NCBI GenBank assembly: GCA_947469285.1
Contig: CANIOW010000020.1
Coordinates: 1-60,000 of the forward strand
Origin: Gammaproteobacteria bacterium
GTDB lineage: Bacteria; Pseudomonadota; Gammaproteobacteria; Steroidobacterales; Steroidobacteraceae
Direction of reading: 5' to 3'
Length of the DNA stretch: 60,000 nucleotides
Positions within the stretch are counted from its first letter, which is position 1. Every line of letters starts with the position of its first letter. Made by a program: the position numbers and the translations under genes. A model generated the notes under the pieces. The model was not told the origin of the DNA and made no database searches. It worked only from the letters and a program-made list of their open reading frames with translations. Shown here piece by piece: positions 16,957 through 24,431 of this stretch.

Positions 16957-19834
16957 TCACCATGACCTAGGTACTCCAGCCGCCGCTGGTGCCTCGGTCA
17001 CGCTAGAGATTGACGGTCAGACGCTGACGGTGCCGGGCGGCACTTCGGTCATGCGTGCGGCAGCGCTGGCCGGCACCCAGGTGCCTAAGCTCTGCGCCAC
17101 CGACACGCTCAAAGCGTTTGGTTCCTGCCGTCTGTGTCTGGTCGAGGTGGAGGGCCGCAAGGACCTGCCCGCCTCCTGCACCCTGCAGGTAGCACCGGGC
17201 ATGAAAGTGCGCACACAATCCGACCGCTTGGCGCGCATTCGCCGTGGCGTGGTCGAACTGTACGTCTCTGAACACCCCTTAGAGTGCGGCACCTGTACCG
17301 CCAACGGCCACTGCGAACTGCAGGACGCGGCGAAGACGGTGGGTCTGGAGGAGATTCGTTATCCGGGGCGCCCGGCGGCGCTGGCGACCGCTGAAGGCCT
17401 CTCGCCGACCAATAGCCACAATGTCTGCGACACCAGCAACCCCTACTTTAACTTCGACCCGTCACTGTGTATCACTTGCTCGCGGTGCGTCCGCGCCTGT
17501 GACGAAGTGCAAGGGACGTTGGCGCTCACCGTGCAGGGCCGCGGCCTCGAATCGACGATTGTCGCCAGCCAGGCAGAGCGCTTCATCGATTCGGAATGTG
17601 TTTCCTGCGGTGCCTGCGTCGAAGCCTGTCCCACGGCGGCGCTGTCGGAAAAGCCGCTGGCCATCATCGGTCAGCCCACTCGCGTGGTGACGACCACCTG
17701 CGCCTATTGTGGCGTGGGGTGTTCGCTCAAGGCAGAAGTGAAAGACGAGCAGGTGGTGCGCATGGTGCCCAACCGCGACGGGCACGCGAACCATGGCCAT
17801 GCTTGTGTGAAGGGCCGTTTCGCCTGGGGCTACACCACGCATCCGGACCGCGTGCGCTCGCCCATGATCCGCGCCAGCATCCAAGATGCGTGGCGTGAAG
17901 TGAGCTGGGATGATGCCTTCGCCTACGCTGCCAGCGAGTTCAAGCGCATTCAGGCGAAGCACGGCCGCAATTCGATCGGTGGCATCAGCTCGTCGCGTTG
18001 CACCAACGAGGAAGTGTTCCTGGTGCAGAAGCTGGTGCGGACAGCCTTCGGCAACAACAACATCGACACCTGCGCGCGCGTCTGCCATTCGCCGACCGGT
18101 TACGGCCTGAAGCACACCTTGGGTGAGTCGGCCGGTACGCAGGCCTTCGACAGCGTCATGCATGCCGATGTCATCTTCATCATCGGCGCCAACCCGACCG
18201 AAGCCCATCCGGTATTTGGCTCGCAGCTGAAACGCCGCCTGCGTGAAGGCGCCAAGCTCATCATTGCTGACCCGCGGGCCACGGAGCTGGTGCGCACCGC
18301 GCACATCGCGGCTGACGTGCATCTGCCGGTACGGCCGGGCACCAATGTGGCGCTCCTGAATGCGCTGGCGCATGTGGTGGTGACCGAAGGGCTGGTGCAC
18401 GAGGCTTACGTGGCCGCGCGCTGCGAGCCCGCGCCGTTTGCGCGCTGGCGCGCTTTTGTTGCCGAGGCACGCAATTCGCCGGAGGCTCTTGAGTCCACCA
18501 CAGGGATACCGGCAGCGTCGGTTCGGCTCGCAGCGCGCTTGTACGCCACCGGCGGCAATGGGGCTATTTATTACGGGCTTGGTGTCACCGAACACAGTCA
18601 GGGCAGCACGGCGGTCATGGGCATTGCGAATCTCGCCATGGCCACGGGCAATCTGGGCGGCGAAGGTAAGGGCGTGAACCCGCTGCGTGGCCAGAATAAT
18701 GTGCAGGGCGCCTGCGATATGGGCTCGTTCCCGCATGAGCTCTCCGGCTACCGACATGTGTCGGACCCGGCGGTGCGCGCCTTGTTCGACAATGCCTGGG
18801 GTGTCCAGATTGACCCCGAGCCAGGCCTGCGTATTCCCAACATGTTCGAGTCGGCGCTAGATGGCAGCTTCCTCGGCCTGTATGTGCAGGGCGAGGACAT
18901 TGCGCAGTCCGACCCGAACACGCACCACGTGCATGCGGCGCTGGCAGCGATGGAGTGTGTGGTGGTGCAGGACTTGTTCCTGAACGAAACTGCACGCTTC
19001 GCGCATGTGTTCCTGCCGGGCTCCAGCTTTTTGGAAAAAGACGGCACCTTCACCAATGCTGAGCGGCGGGTTTCGCGCGTGCGAAAAGTGCTGGAGCCGC
19101 TGGTGGGCCTGGCGGATTGGGAAGTCACCCAGCGTTTGTCCAACGCCCTTGGGTACCCGATGGCATACACGCATCCCTCCCAGATCATGGAAGAGATTGC
19201 GCGTCTCACCCCCACTTTTAGCGCGCTGACTTACGAGAAGCTCGACACCCTCGGCAGCCTGCAGTGGCCGTGCAACGCCGAGTATCCAAACGGCACGCCG
19301 ACCATGCACGTCGGTCAGTTCGTGCGTGGTCACGGGCGGTTTTTTGTCACCGAATATGTGCCCACCGACGAACGCGCCAGTCGGCGTTTCCCGTTGCTGC
19401 TCACCACCGGGCGGGTGCTGTCGCAGTACAACGTGGGCGCACAGACGCGGCGCACTTCGAACGTGGCCTGGCATGACGAGGACCGGCTGGAAATCCACCC
19501 CGATGACGCGGAGACGCGTGGCTTGGCCGATGGCGATTGGGCGGGGGTTACCAGTCGCACGGGGCACACGGTGCTGCGCGCCACGGTGACCGACCGCGTG
19601 CCACCGGGCGTGGTGTACACCACCTTTCATTTCCCCGAATCGGGCGCGAATGTCATCACCACGGACAACTCCGACTGGGCCACCAACTGCCCGGAGTACA
19701 AGGTGACTGCCGTGGAAGTGACCTGCGTGGCGCAGCCACTCGACTGGCAGCGTCGGCGTCATGCCGAAGCGCCGGTGGTGGGCCGCAAGAGCAAGGATGG
19801 CGAGCAGCGGAAGCGGGATGTCGCCGCTACTTGA
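16943..19834 (+). CDS. fdsA: NAD-dependent formate dehydrogenase catalytic (alpha) subunit
   Basis: A 963-aa molybdopterin enzyme oxidising formate to CO2. In order: a [2Fe-2S] ferredoxin domain (Cys51, 62, 65, 79); a His-Cys [4Fe-4S] site (His111, Cys115, 118, 124); two [4Fe-4S] ferredoxin clusters (Cys176/179/182/186 and 219/222/225/229); and the bis-MGD domain with its own cluster (Cys253/256/260/288) and the molybdenum ligand Cys381 followed by His382 (RVCHSPTGYGL). Cys rather than selenocysteine is the metal ligand. The full set of clusters matches the oxygen-tolerant Fds type. It overlaps fdsB by 14 nt and fdhD by 17 nt. Confidence 0.96.
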   Translation: MYSIDHHDLGTPAAAGASVTLEIDGQTLTVPGGTSVMRAAALAGTQVPKLCATDTLKAFGSCRLCLVEVEGRKDLPASCTLQVAPGMKVRTQSDRLARIRRGVVELYVSEHPLECGTCTANGHCELQDAAKTVGLEEIRYPGRPAALATAEGLSPTNSHNVCDTSNPYFNFDPSLCITCSRCVRACDEVQGTLALTVQGRGLESTIVASQAERFIDSECVSCGACVEACPTAALSEKPLAIIGQPTRVVTTTCAYCGVGCSLKAEVKDEQVVRMVPNRDGHANHGHACVKGRFAWGYTTHPDRVRSPMIRASIQDAWREVSWDDAFAYAASEFKRIQAKHGRNSIGGISSSRCTNEEVFLVQKLVRTAFGNNNIDTCARVCHSPTGYGLKHTLGESAGTQAFDSVMHADVIFIIGANPTEAHPVFGSQLKRRLREGAKLIIADPRATELVRTAHIAADVHLPVRPGTNVALLNALAHVVVTEGLVHEAYVAARCEPAPFARWRAFVAEARNSPEALESTTGIPAASVRLAARLYATGGNGAIYYGLGVTEHSQGSTAVMGIANLAMATGNLGGEGKGVNPLRGQNNVQGACDMGSFPHELSGYRHVSDPAVRALFDNAWGVQIDPEPGLRIPNMFESALDGSFLGLYVQGEDIAQSDPNTHHVHAALAAMECVVVQDLFLNETARFAHVFLPGSSFLEKDGTFTNAERRVSRVRKVLEPLVGLADWEVTQRLSNALGYPMAYTHPSQIMEEIARLTPTFSALTYEKLDTLGSLQWPCNAEYPNGTPTMHVGQFVRGHGRFFVTEYVPTDERASRRFPLLLTTGRVLSQYNVGAQTRRTSNVAWHDEDRLEIHPDDAETRGLADGDWAGVTSRTGHTVLRATVTDRVPPGVVYTTFHFPESGANVITTDNSDWATNCPEYKVTAVEVTCVAQPLDWQRRRHAEAPVVGRKSKDGEQRKRDVAAT

Positions 19835-20669
19835 ACTGACGGCTGTGGTGGAACTGCCGGTGCGCCGTTGGCCGCCGGCGGTAGGCGATGGTCTGGTCAT
19901 GGACCCGGTGGCAGAAGAGGCAGCCGTCGCTATCGAATTTGCGGGCGTGCCGCATGTAGTGATGCTGGCCACCCCGACGGACCTGGAAGACCTCGCTGTC
20001 GGCTTCACCCTCAGCGAACAGCTGGCGGCGGGGCCTGCCGAGATATTAGACGTGAACGTGACCTGGGCCGAGGCGACAGCAACGCGCGCGGTGCACGAGC
20101 CGGTGGCGACGGTGCAGGTCAACCTGCCGGCGTCGCGACTGGCCGAAGTGTTTCGGCGCAAGCGCAATCTCAGCGCGCGCTCTGGCTGTGGGTTGTGTGG
20201 GGTGGAAACGGCGGAGCAGTGGGCGCGTACGCCGCAGCCACCGTCACTGCCGTGGGCCTTGCCGGTGGCGGAGCTGCAAGCGGCGCTGGCGGCGCTCGCG
20301 GAGGCGCAGGTGGCTGGTCGGTTGACCGGCAGCCTGCATGCCGCGGGGTGGGCCTTGCCGGGTCGGGGCCTGCAGTTCGCGCGCGAAGATGTGGGGCGGC
20401 ACAATGCGCTCGACAAGGTGCTGGGCGCAGTGGTGCGGGCTGGGAAAAACCCGGCCGATGGCTACCTGCTGGTGACCAGCCGCGGCAGCTTCGAGCTGGT
20501 GCAGAAGGCGCTGGCACTGGGCGTGGGGCTGTTGGCGGCGGTGTCCGCCCCCACGGCCATGGCGGTGCGTGCCGCCGACGCCGGAGGTTTGACGCTGGTG
20601 GGGTTTGCAAGGCCCCCCCGGCATGTGGTGTACACGCACCCGGCGCGGCTCGCCGGCAGTGCCGCTTGA
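19818..20669 (+). CDS. fdhD: Formate dehydrogenase accessory sulfurtransferase FdhD
   Basis: A 283-aa accessory protein (also called FdsC in these operons) that transfers sulfur to the molybdenum cofactor before insertion into FdsA. The signature CxxC is at Cys124-Cys127 (RSGCGLCG), and the conserved AREDVGRHNALDKV segment is present. The ATG at 19818 overlaps the end of fdsA and is preceded by GGAAG; in-frame ATGs at 19797 and 19761 are possible but less likely. It lies inside the operon, between fdsA and fdsD. Confidence 0.93.
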   Translation: MSPLLELTAVVELPVRRWPPAVGDGLVMDPVAEEAAVAIEFAGVPHVVMLATPTDLEDLAVGFTLSEQLAAGPAEILDVNVTWAEATATRAVHEPVATVQVNLPASRLAEVFRRKRNLSARSGCGLCGVETAEQWARTPQPPSLPWALPVAELQAALAALAEAQVAGRLTGSLHAAGWALPGRGLQFAREDVGRHNALDKVLGAVVRAGKNPADGYLLVTSRGSFELVQKALALGVGLLAAVSAPTAMAVRAADAGGLTLVGFARPPRHVVYTHPARLAGSAA

Positions 20670-20694
20670 ACGCTTGACGTAGGAGCAGGGTCGA

Positions 20695-20919
20695 ATGGAT
20701 GCAACGCAGCTGGTGAAGATGGTGAATGACATCGCGGCGTTCTTCGTCGCTGAGGCGACGCCGGCCGAGGCGCCATTGGCCGTGGCAGGTCATCTCCGCC
20801 GCTCTTGGCCGCCGCCGATGCGCGCGCGGATCATCGCGCATCTGGCGGCGGGTGGCGCCGGCTTGAATGAGCTGTCGTTGGCGGCCGTGCGCTGCTTGGC
20901 GGCCGGAGAGAGCGCATGA
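20695..20919 (+). CDS. fdsD: Formate dehydrogenase delta subunit
   Basis: A 74-aa protein matching the small FdsD family: an LVKMVNDIAAFFV opening, HLRRSWPPPMRARII centre and AVRCL ending. In known Fds operons this subunit follows fdhD/fdsC and aids assembly or stability of the complex. AGGAGC lies upstream of the ATG. Its stop overlaps the next gene by 4 nt. Confidence 0.88.
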   Translation: MDATQLVKMVNDIAAFFVAEATPAEAPLAVAGHLRRSWPPPMRARIIAHLAAGGAGLNELSLAAVRCLAAGESA

Positions 20920-21314
20920 AGCTGCGCATTCGGGCGAATACCCTGCGGTTGCGTCTGGTGCGCGCCGAAGTAGAGCAGCTGCTGGCGGATGGCGAGACGC
21001 GCGAGGCGATGGCCATGCCCGGCGCGGCGCTCGGCTATGCGTTGGCCCTGCGCGAGGTCGGTGAGCCGGCGGCCACGCTCACTACCGGCGCCGGCGGCGC
21101 TGAACTGCGCGTGCTGTGGCCGCGCGCCGCCGTGGTGGCCTGGGCGAACGATGCGCGGGCCGTGTCGTTGCGCGCCGTGGTGACGCTGGCCGGCACCGAG
21201 CCTGGCCTGTCGCTGTTGGTGGAGAAAGATTTTCCCTGCCTCGTCGATCGCGAAGGCGAAGACGATAGCGACGCCTTCGCGCGACCAGAAGACCAGCCCC
21301 CGCAGACCTGCTAA
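20916..21314 (+). CDS. Small protein coupled to fdsD (DUF7009-like)
   Basis: A 132-aa cytoplasmic protein with no catalytic motif that I can identify. It begins MKLRIRANTLRLRLVRAEVE and ends with a conserved-looking EKDFPCLVDREGEDDSDAF. These two ends match my memory of the DUF7009 family; that name is tentative. The ATGA overlap with fdsD shows it belongs to the formate dehydrogenase operon, so a role in assembly, stability or control of the enzyme is the best guess. The single Cys in the DFPCL motif could bind a metal or thiol, but this is speculation. Confidence 0.6.
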   Translation: MKLRIRANTLRLRLVRAEVEQLLADGETREAMAMPGAALGYALALREVGEPAATLTTGAGGAELRVLWPRAAVVAWANDARAVSLRAVVTLAGTEPGLSLLVEKDFPCLVDREGEDDSDAFARPEDQPPQTC

Positions 21315-21322
21315 CGCGAAGA

Positions 21323-21383
21323 GTCGGGAGCAAGCTCCCTCCTACTTGGCTCCTGCCATGGTCGGGAGCAAGCTCCCGCCTAC
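21323..21383. repeat. Two tandem REP-like palindromic repeats
   Basis: Two 23-nt units (21323-21345 and 21361-21383), 38 nt apart, differ at one base. Each contains GGGAGC-AA-GCTCCC, a 6-bp stem, followed by CxCCTAC. They resemble the widespread intergenic REP-like elements of gammaproteobacteria (gtcgGGAGCAAGCTCCC...CCTAC). They lie between convergent operons, where they may also help terminate transcription. Confidence 0.7.
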
Positions 21384-21402
21384 ATGGGCGCGCGTTGCCG
21401 CC

Positions 21403-23577
21403 TTAAGGCACGGGGAACCCACGTTTGCGCATGAGCGCCTGAATACCCGGGTCGCGGCCGCGAAACGCCTGGTAGGCCGCGGCGGGGTCCACCGTGTTGC
21501 CGACACTGAAGACCGTCTCTTTCAAGCGTTTGGCCACGGCCTGGTCATAAGGGCCGCTGCCCTCGGTGAAGGCTTCAAACGCATCGGCGGTCAGTGTGTC
21601 GGACCACAGGTAGCTGTAGTAGCCCGCAGAATAACTATTGCCCGAGAACACGTGCCCAAACTGTGGTGTGCGGTGGCGCATTACTATTTCCGTGGGCATG
21701 CCCAGTGCGGTCAAAGTCTCGCGCTCAAAACGGTCGGGGTCGATTTTCTGTCCGCCCGCTAGGTGCAGCTTCATGTCGATGAGCGCGCTCGACAGATATT
21801 CCACGGTGCGGAAGCCTTCGTTGAAGGTCTCGGCGCGCAAGATTTTTGCCACCATGGCGGCCGGCATCGGCTCACCGGTCTGCACGTGACGGGCATAGAC
21901 GTTCAGTACTTCGGGGGTGGAAACCCAATGCTCGAGCAGCTGCGAGGGGAACTCCACGAAGTCGCGTGCCACGGCGGTACCGGACACGGACGGGTAGCTG
22001 ACATTGGAATTTAGTCCATGCAGGGCGTGGCCAAATTCGTGGAACAGCGTCTTGGCGTCATCCCAGCTCACCAAAATGGGTTCGCCCGCCACGCCCTTCA
22101 CGAAATTGGCGTTGTTGGAGACGATGGTGGTCACGGCGCCGTCGAAACGTGACTGGTGGCGATAGGCGTTCATCCACGCACCCGAGCGTTTTCCGGGGCG
22201 CGCATAGGGGTCGAAGTACCACAGTCCCACCTGCTGGCCGTCGGCGCCGAGCACTTCCCAAACGCGCACGTCCGGGTGGTACACGGGCACGCTGCCGGGC
22301 GGCACGGCGCGGAACTGGAGGCCGAACAGCTGGCCTGCCACCCAGAACATGCCCTCGCGCAGACGTTCCAGCTGCAGATAGGGCTTCACGGCATTGGCGT
22401 CGTACGCGTAGCGTTCGGCACGCACTTTTTCTGCGTAGTAGCGGTAGTCCCAAGGAGCGATGCTGAAGTGGGCAGCGCCACCCGCGGTCTCGGCGTCGGC
22501 AATGGCCTGCATGTCGCGCACTTCTTCGTGGACACGGGCCACGGCGGGCTTCCACACCGCTTCCATCAGCGCCATCGCCCGTTCGGGCGTTTTGGCCATG
22601 GCGTTTTCCAGTCGCCAGTGCGCGTGGCTGGCATAGCCGAGCAACTGCGCGCGTTCGAACCGCAGCGACAAGATCTCCGTAATGAGGGCGTTATTGTCGT
22701 TGGCATCGGCATGATCGCCACGGTCGATGAATTCGCGCCACACGCGCTCGCGCAGGTCGCGGCGCGTCGAGGCCTCCAGAAACGGTTCAACGCTCGAGCG
22801 GGTGTTGACCACGGCCCATTGGTCGGGCTGGCCATGTTCCTGGGCGGCGGCGGCCATCGCTGCCACCAGCGAGGGTGACAGCCCGGCCAGATCGGCCGGG
22901 CTGGTGAGCCAGGTGACGCGGCCTTCATCGGCCAACAGGTGCTGGCTGAAGTGGGTGTATAGCGTGGCGAGCTGCTGGTTAATGGCGGCGAGACGGGTTT
23001 TCTTGGTGGCATCAAGCCGCGCACCGGCCCGGACGAAGTTGGTATACGTCAGCCACGTCAGCCGTTGCTGCTCTGGCGTTAGACCACGGGTGATGCGCGT
23101 GTTGTAGACCACCTCGATGCGGGCGAACAGCGCGCTGTTCTGCGTAATGCGGTCACCGTGCGCGGCCAGGGCGGGTGCCATGGCGGTTTCCACCGTTTGC
23201 ACGGCGTCGTCGCTAAGCGTGCCGGTGTAGATGCCAAATACCGTGCCGGCGCGTTCCAACAGGCGGCCTGAACGCTCCATGGCGGCAATGGTGTTATCGA
23301 AGGTAGGCGGCGCAGGGTTGTCGGCAATGGCCTGCATTTCAAGCAGTTCCAGCGCCATGCCGGCTTCCAGTGCTGGCTGCAGGTGTTCTGGATGGAGGCG
23401 ATCAAACGGCGGAATGCCGCCATACGGGCCGGTCCATTCTGGTAGCAGCGGGTTGGCGGCGGCCGTGGCGGTTGGTGCCAGTGTGTCGGCAAGAGCGGGG
23501 TTGGTCATGGGGGTCATGGGGCACAAGGTGAAGAGAAGTGCCGTGGCGATGGTAGCCAGACGGGAACTGCAGGTCAT
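21403..23577 (-). CDS. M3-family zinc oligopeptidase (dipeptidyl carboxypeptidase-like), exported
   Basis: A 724-aa metallopeptidase of the thimet oligopeptidase/Dcp family that trims peptides. The zinc-binding HExxH lies in FHEFGHALHG, followed by the downstream Glu region ARDFVEFPSQLLEHW, and the family's GYYSYLWSDTLTADAFEAF motif is near the C-terminus. The start at 23577 is set by GGAGGG upstream and gives a clean signal peptide ending near NPALA, so a periplasmic enzyme is predicted; E. coli Dcp itself lacks such an obvious leader. It stands alone, divergent from the Cys-cluster gene. Confidence 0.92.
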   Translation of the reverse strand: MTCSSRLATIATALLFTLCPMTPMTNPALADTLAPTATAAANPLLPEWTGPYGGIPPFDRLHPEHLQPALEAGMALELLEMQAIADNPAPPTFDNTIAAMERSGRLLERAGTVFGIYTGTLSDDAVQTVETAMAPALAAHGDRITQNSALFARIEVVYNTRITRGLTPEQQRLTWLTYTNFVRAGARLDATKKTRLAAINQQLATLYTHFSQHLLADEGRVTWLTSPADLAGLSPSLVAAMAAAAQEHGQPDQWAVVNTRSSVEPFLEASTRRDLRERVWREFIDRGDHADANDNNALITEILSLRFERAQLLGYASHAHWRLENAMAKTPERAMALMEAVWKPAVARVHEEVRDMQAIADAETAGGAAHFSIAPWDYRYYAEKVRAERYAYDANAVKPYLQLERLREGMFWVAGQLFGLQFRAVPPGSVPVYHPDVRVWEVLGADGQQVGLWYFDPYARPGKRSGAWMNAYRHQSRFDGAVTTIVSNNANFVKGVAGEPILVSWDDAKTLFHEFGHALHGLNSNVSYPSVSGTAVARDFVEFPSQLLEHWVSTPEVLNVYARHVQTGEPMPAAMVAKILRAETFNEGFRTVEYLSSALIDMKLHLAGGQKIDPDRFERETLTALGMPTEIVMRHRTPQFGHVFSGNSYSAGYYSYLWSDTLTADAFEAFTEGSGPYDQAVAKRLKETVFSVGNTVDPAAAYQAFRGRDPGIQALMRKRGFPVP

Positions 23578-23715
23578 GGTGACCCTCCGTAGTGAAGATG
23601 TGGGCAGCATACCTTGCGGCGTTGTGGTGTGTGGGTGGGTAACGGCGCAAGCACAGCGGGCAGCGCCGAATTACACTTCGCCACTGCAATAGGTTTTTCA
23701 CCCGCCGGAGCCAAC

Positions 23716-24087
23716 ATGACTGTGAACCGTTACGACTGCTCCAAGTGTCCTGGTTTTTGCTGCAGCTATTCACGCATTGCCATTTCAGACCACGACATTA
23801 AACGGCTGGCAAAGCACTTCGACCTGCCGGTGGAGCAGGCGCGCGACAAGTTCACCTACCACTACACGGCGGACGGGCTGGATGAACGCGTGCTGCGCCA
23901 CCACAAGGACGAGGTGTACGGCTCTGTCTGCAAGTTCTTTGACCGCGAAGCCCGGCGCTGCACGGTGTACACCGCGCGCCCGCACGTCTGCCGCACCTAC
24001 CCCTATGGGAATAAATGTGGCTACTACGAGTTTTTGACTTTCGAGCGCGAGCATCAGGGGGACGATGAGCACGTGCCGAGCTGCTAG
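23716..24087 (+). CDS. YkgJ-family cysteine-cluster protein
   Basis: A 123-aa protein of the CxxCxxxCC family thought to chelate zinc or iron; the biochemical role is not established. The N-terminal cluster CSKCPGFCC (residues 8-16) is followed by CKFF, CTVY and CRTYPYGNKC, the usual spread of conserved cysteines. The ATG at 23716 has CGGAG upstream. A strong terminator follows the gene, so it is monocistronic. Confidence 0.85.
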   Translation: MTVNRYDCSKCPGFCCSYSRIAISDHDIKRLAKHFDLPVEQARDKFTYHYTADGLDERVLRHHKDEVYGSVCKFFDREARRCTVYTARPHVCRTYPYGNKCGYYEFLTFEREHQGDDEHVPSC

Positions 24088-24105
24088 GGTCCGGGGTGAA
24101 GGACT

Positions 24106-24131
24106 GCCCAACGCCGGTTTGTTGGGCTTTT
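24106..24131 (+). terminator. Intrinsic terminator after the Cys-cluster gene
   Basis: GCCCAAC (24106-24112) pairs perfectly with GTTGGGC (24121-24127), followed directly by TTTT. It lies 18 nt after the stop codon. Confidence 0.8.
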
Positions 24132-24431
24132 ACAACACAAGAGCGCTGGTGGTGAAGGCGGTCGAGTGGGATATGAGAGCGTCCGTTAAGAGACGTAACC
24201 CATTGATTATAAATGATATAGGGTAGAAACTACCCGGTTTCAGGTGGTTGTTTGTGGCTTCCCCTCTTTTCTTTTGTCGTCTACGCGCGATAGTATCGGG
24301 GCGGGGAGGCCCTTCTGGCGCCGGTTACCGGCGTTGGAATCCACACCAGAAGATCTAAAAAACGGCCGGGAAACCCTCGTATGTATCACTCTACGAGGCC
24401 GGTGAAGACTGTGTCCTCTTAGGAGAAATGC
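24132..24431 (+). promoter_or_regulatory. Hairpin-rich upstream region of TonB receptor 2
   Basis: The gap holds no gene but several perfect inverted repeats: GGGTAG-AAA-CTACCC (24221-24235); CGCCGG-TTA-CCGGCG (24319-24333) nested inside CTTCTGG (24312-24318) / CCAGAAG (24346-24352); and CCTCGTA (24375-24381) / TACGAGG (24392-24398). AT-rich sequence TATAAATGATATA (around 24208-24220) may hold the -10 element, which would put the last three hairpins in the mRNA leader. AGGAG precedes the ATG at 24432. No known riboswitch motif such as a B12 box was recognised. Confidence 0.5.

Noticed and set aside
18857-20416. Long minus-strand frame across fdsA and fdhD
   Set aside because: It lies opposite two confidently assigned genes and its translation is low-complexity.
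24132-24431. Cobalamin riboswitch before TonB receptor 2
   Set aside because: No B12-box sequence was found; the hairpins do not match that fold as far as can be read.
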